From assembly GCA_963627915.1 (NCBI GenBank), contig CAVGCY010000053.1, forward strand, positions 1 to 5,048: a stretch of 5,048 nucleotides of DNA. Direction: 5' to 3'. This stretch comes from CALACW01 sp963627915. GTDB lineage: Bacteria > Bacillota > Clostridia > Oscillospirales > Acutalibacteraceae. Positions 4,134 to 5,048 of the stretch are shown here, piece after piece. Made by a program: the position numbers and the translations under genes. A model generated the notes under the pieces. It did not search any database and was not told the DNA's origin. It worked only from the letters and a program-made list of their open reading frames with translations. How positions within the stretch are numbered: the first letter of the stretch is position 1; every line of letters begins with the position of its first letter.

Positions 4134-4991
4134 ATGGAAAAGAGATTTTTGACAAATGAAATAATTGACAGATTCAATACGCGCTTATTGGAGGAGGAGT
4201 GCAGCAAGCTAACGATAGAAAAGTATAACAGGGACATTTCTGCACTGTGTCGTTTCCTTGGAGATAAGGAAGTCACAAAGGAGCTGATGATTAAATATAA
4301 ACAGCACCTGATCAACAGTGGCTACGCGGAGCGCAGTGTGAATTCCATGCTGGCGGCAATAAACAGCCTGTTTCAGTTTTTAGAGTGGTACGATTGCAGG
4401 GTGAAATCAATCAAGCTGTCGCCGGAAATCTATCGCTCCGATGAAAAGGAACTGACGCAGAAAGAGTATGAGCGGCTTGTAAATACGGCGATCAGACAGG
4501 GAAAAGAAAAAAACGCGGTTATCTTGCAGACGATCTGCGGGACAGGTATCCGGATCAGTGAATTGCAGTTTATCACCGTAGAAGCGGTGAAGCGCGGCGA
4601 AGCAAGAATAAACTGCAAAGGAAAATCGAGAAAGGTTTTTATTGTGGACGACTTAAAAAACCTTCTGCTTGACTATATCAAAAAGAACAAAATCAAATCC
4701 GGTACAATCTTTCTGTCAAAGAAGGGAAATCCCATGAATCGTACCACGGTGTGGAGAGAAATGAAAAGCCTTTGCAAAGCTGCAAAGGTCAATCCGTCTA
4801 AAGTATTTCCGCATAACTTGCGCCATCTGTTCGCAAGGGTGTTTTATAAATTGGAAAAGGACATCGCCAAACTGGCAGACATCCTCGGACATAGCAGTAT
4901 CAATACAACGCGTATCTATATCATTTCAACCGGGCGTGAGCATAAGAGAAAAATGGAACGCATGGGATTGGTGCGTCCCATGCGTATGTAA
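4134..4991 (+). CDS. Tyrosine-type site-specific recombinase/integrase
   Basis: 285 residues, a compact XerC/D-like member (typically about 280-300 residues). ATG 4134 is chosen because GGAGG at 4120-4124 lies nine bases upstream; an in-frame ATG at 4110 has no binding site. Residues ~10-90 form the SAM-like core-binding domain (TIEKYNRDISALCRFL, then AERSVNSMLAAINSLFQFLEW). Residues ~105-275 form the catalytic domain: R140 in GTGIRISEL, a beta-hairpin lysine in CKGKSRKVFI (K164 or K167), H227 and R230 in PHNLRHLFA, H253 in ILGHSSINTTRIYI, and the nucleophile Y262, nine residues after H253. All are present, so the enzyme is probably active. It would cut and rejoin DNA at an attachment site, perhaps to move the local module or the former element. 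Its codons are more GC-rich than those of the conjugation remnants, hinting at a different origin. The exact substrate is unknown. Confidence 0.93.
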   Translation: MEKRFLTNEIIDRFNTRLLEEECSKLTIEKYNRDISALCRFLGDKEVTKELMIKYKQHLINSGYAERSVNSMLAAINSLFQFLEWYDCRVKSIKLSPEIYRSDEKELTQKEYERLVNTAIRQGKEKNAVILQTICGTGIRISELQFITVEAVKRGEARINCKGKSRKVFIVDDLKNLLLDYIKKNKIKSGTIFLSKKGNPMNRTTVWREMKSLCKAAKVNPSKVFPHNLRHLFARVFYKLEKDIAKLADILGHSSINTTRIYIISTGREHKRKMERMGLVRPMRM

Positions 4992-5018
4992 CTTAATTTC
5001 TATTATGTTGCATTATCC

Positions 5019-5045
5019 TTGGTTCAAAACCAACTCACTCTTTTT
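5019..5045 (+). terminator. Possible weak terminator or recombination-site hairpin after the integrase
   Basis: TTGGTT (5019-5024) and AACCAA (5028-5033) form a 6-bp hairpin with a 3-base loop; a run of five T follows only seven bases later (5041-5045), so termination would be weak. The same bases can be read as a tRNA T-arm-like structure (TTGG, loop TTCAAAA, CCAA), a shape that tyrosine recombinases often use as an attachment site. The window ends before this can be resolved. Confidence 0.35.
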
Positions 5046-5048
5046 AAC

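Noticed and set aside
4106..4618. Reverse-strand frames (4106-4315 and 4430-4618) within the integrase
   Set aside because: Both lie opposite conserved core-binding and catalytic regions and show no features of their own.

Overview
The window looks like a piece of a Clostridia (Firmicutes) chromosome, probably a Ruminococcus/Oscillospiraceae-like gut anaerobe. The grounds are the AT-rich sequence, strong AGGAGG-type ribosome binding sites, a consensus sigma-A promoter, and conjugation genes of the type found in clostridial conjugative elements (the C. difficile CD1112/CD1111/CD1108-like set). This placement is inference; no species can be named from the sequence alone.

Positions 1-607 are the 3' end of a ribosomal RNA operon: the last bases of 23S rRNA, tRNA-Lys(CTT), tRNA-Glu(CTC), 5S rRNA, tRNA-Asn(GTT) and two consecutive intrinsic terminators. 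Two tRNA genes sit between 23S and 5S rather than after 5S.

Positions 608-3656 are a decayed fragment of an integrative conjugative element lying directly behind the rRNA operon. It holds a VirB6/TrbL-like membrane protein that has lost its N-terminus, a PrgI-like protein with a homopolymer frameshift and no C-terminal part, and a short ORF that resembles only the N-terminus of a CD1108-type mobile-element protein. The VirB4 ATPase expected after PrgI is missing. Between the virB6 and prgI remnants lies an intact gene with its own promoter and terminator. It encodes an AlbA_2 (Schlafen-like)/GHKL-ATPase/winged-helix protein of the COG2865 type.

Positions 3657-5048 form a separate module with more GC-rich codon use: two very small ORFs, one of them a basic Cys-rich protein, and a 285-residue tyrosine recombinase with its catalytic residues in place. 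It may be a later insertion or the recombination end of the old element.

The most interesting signal is the octamer ATGGACAT. It occurs twice in direct orientation around the -35 element and spacer of the AlbA_2 gene promoter. It occurs three more times, one direct and two inverted, inside the same gene, in the linker just before the winged-helix domain. This suggests self-regulation by that protein, with a second, intragenic set of sites.
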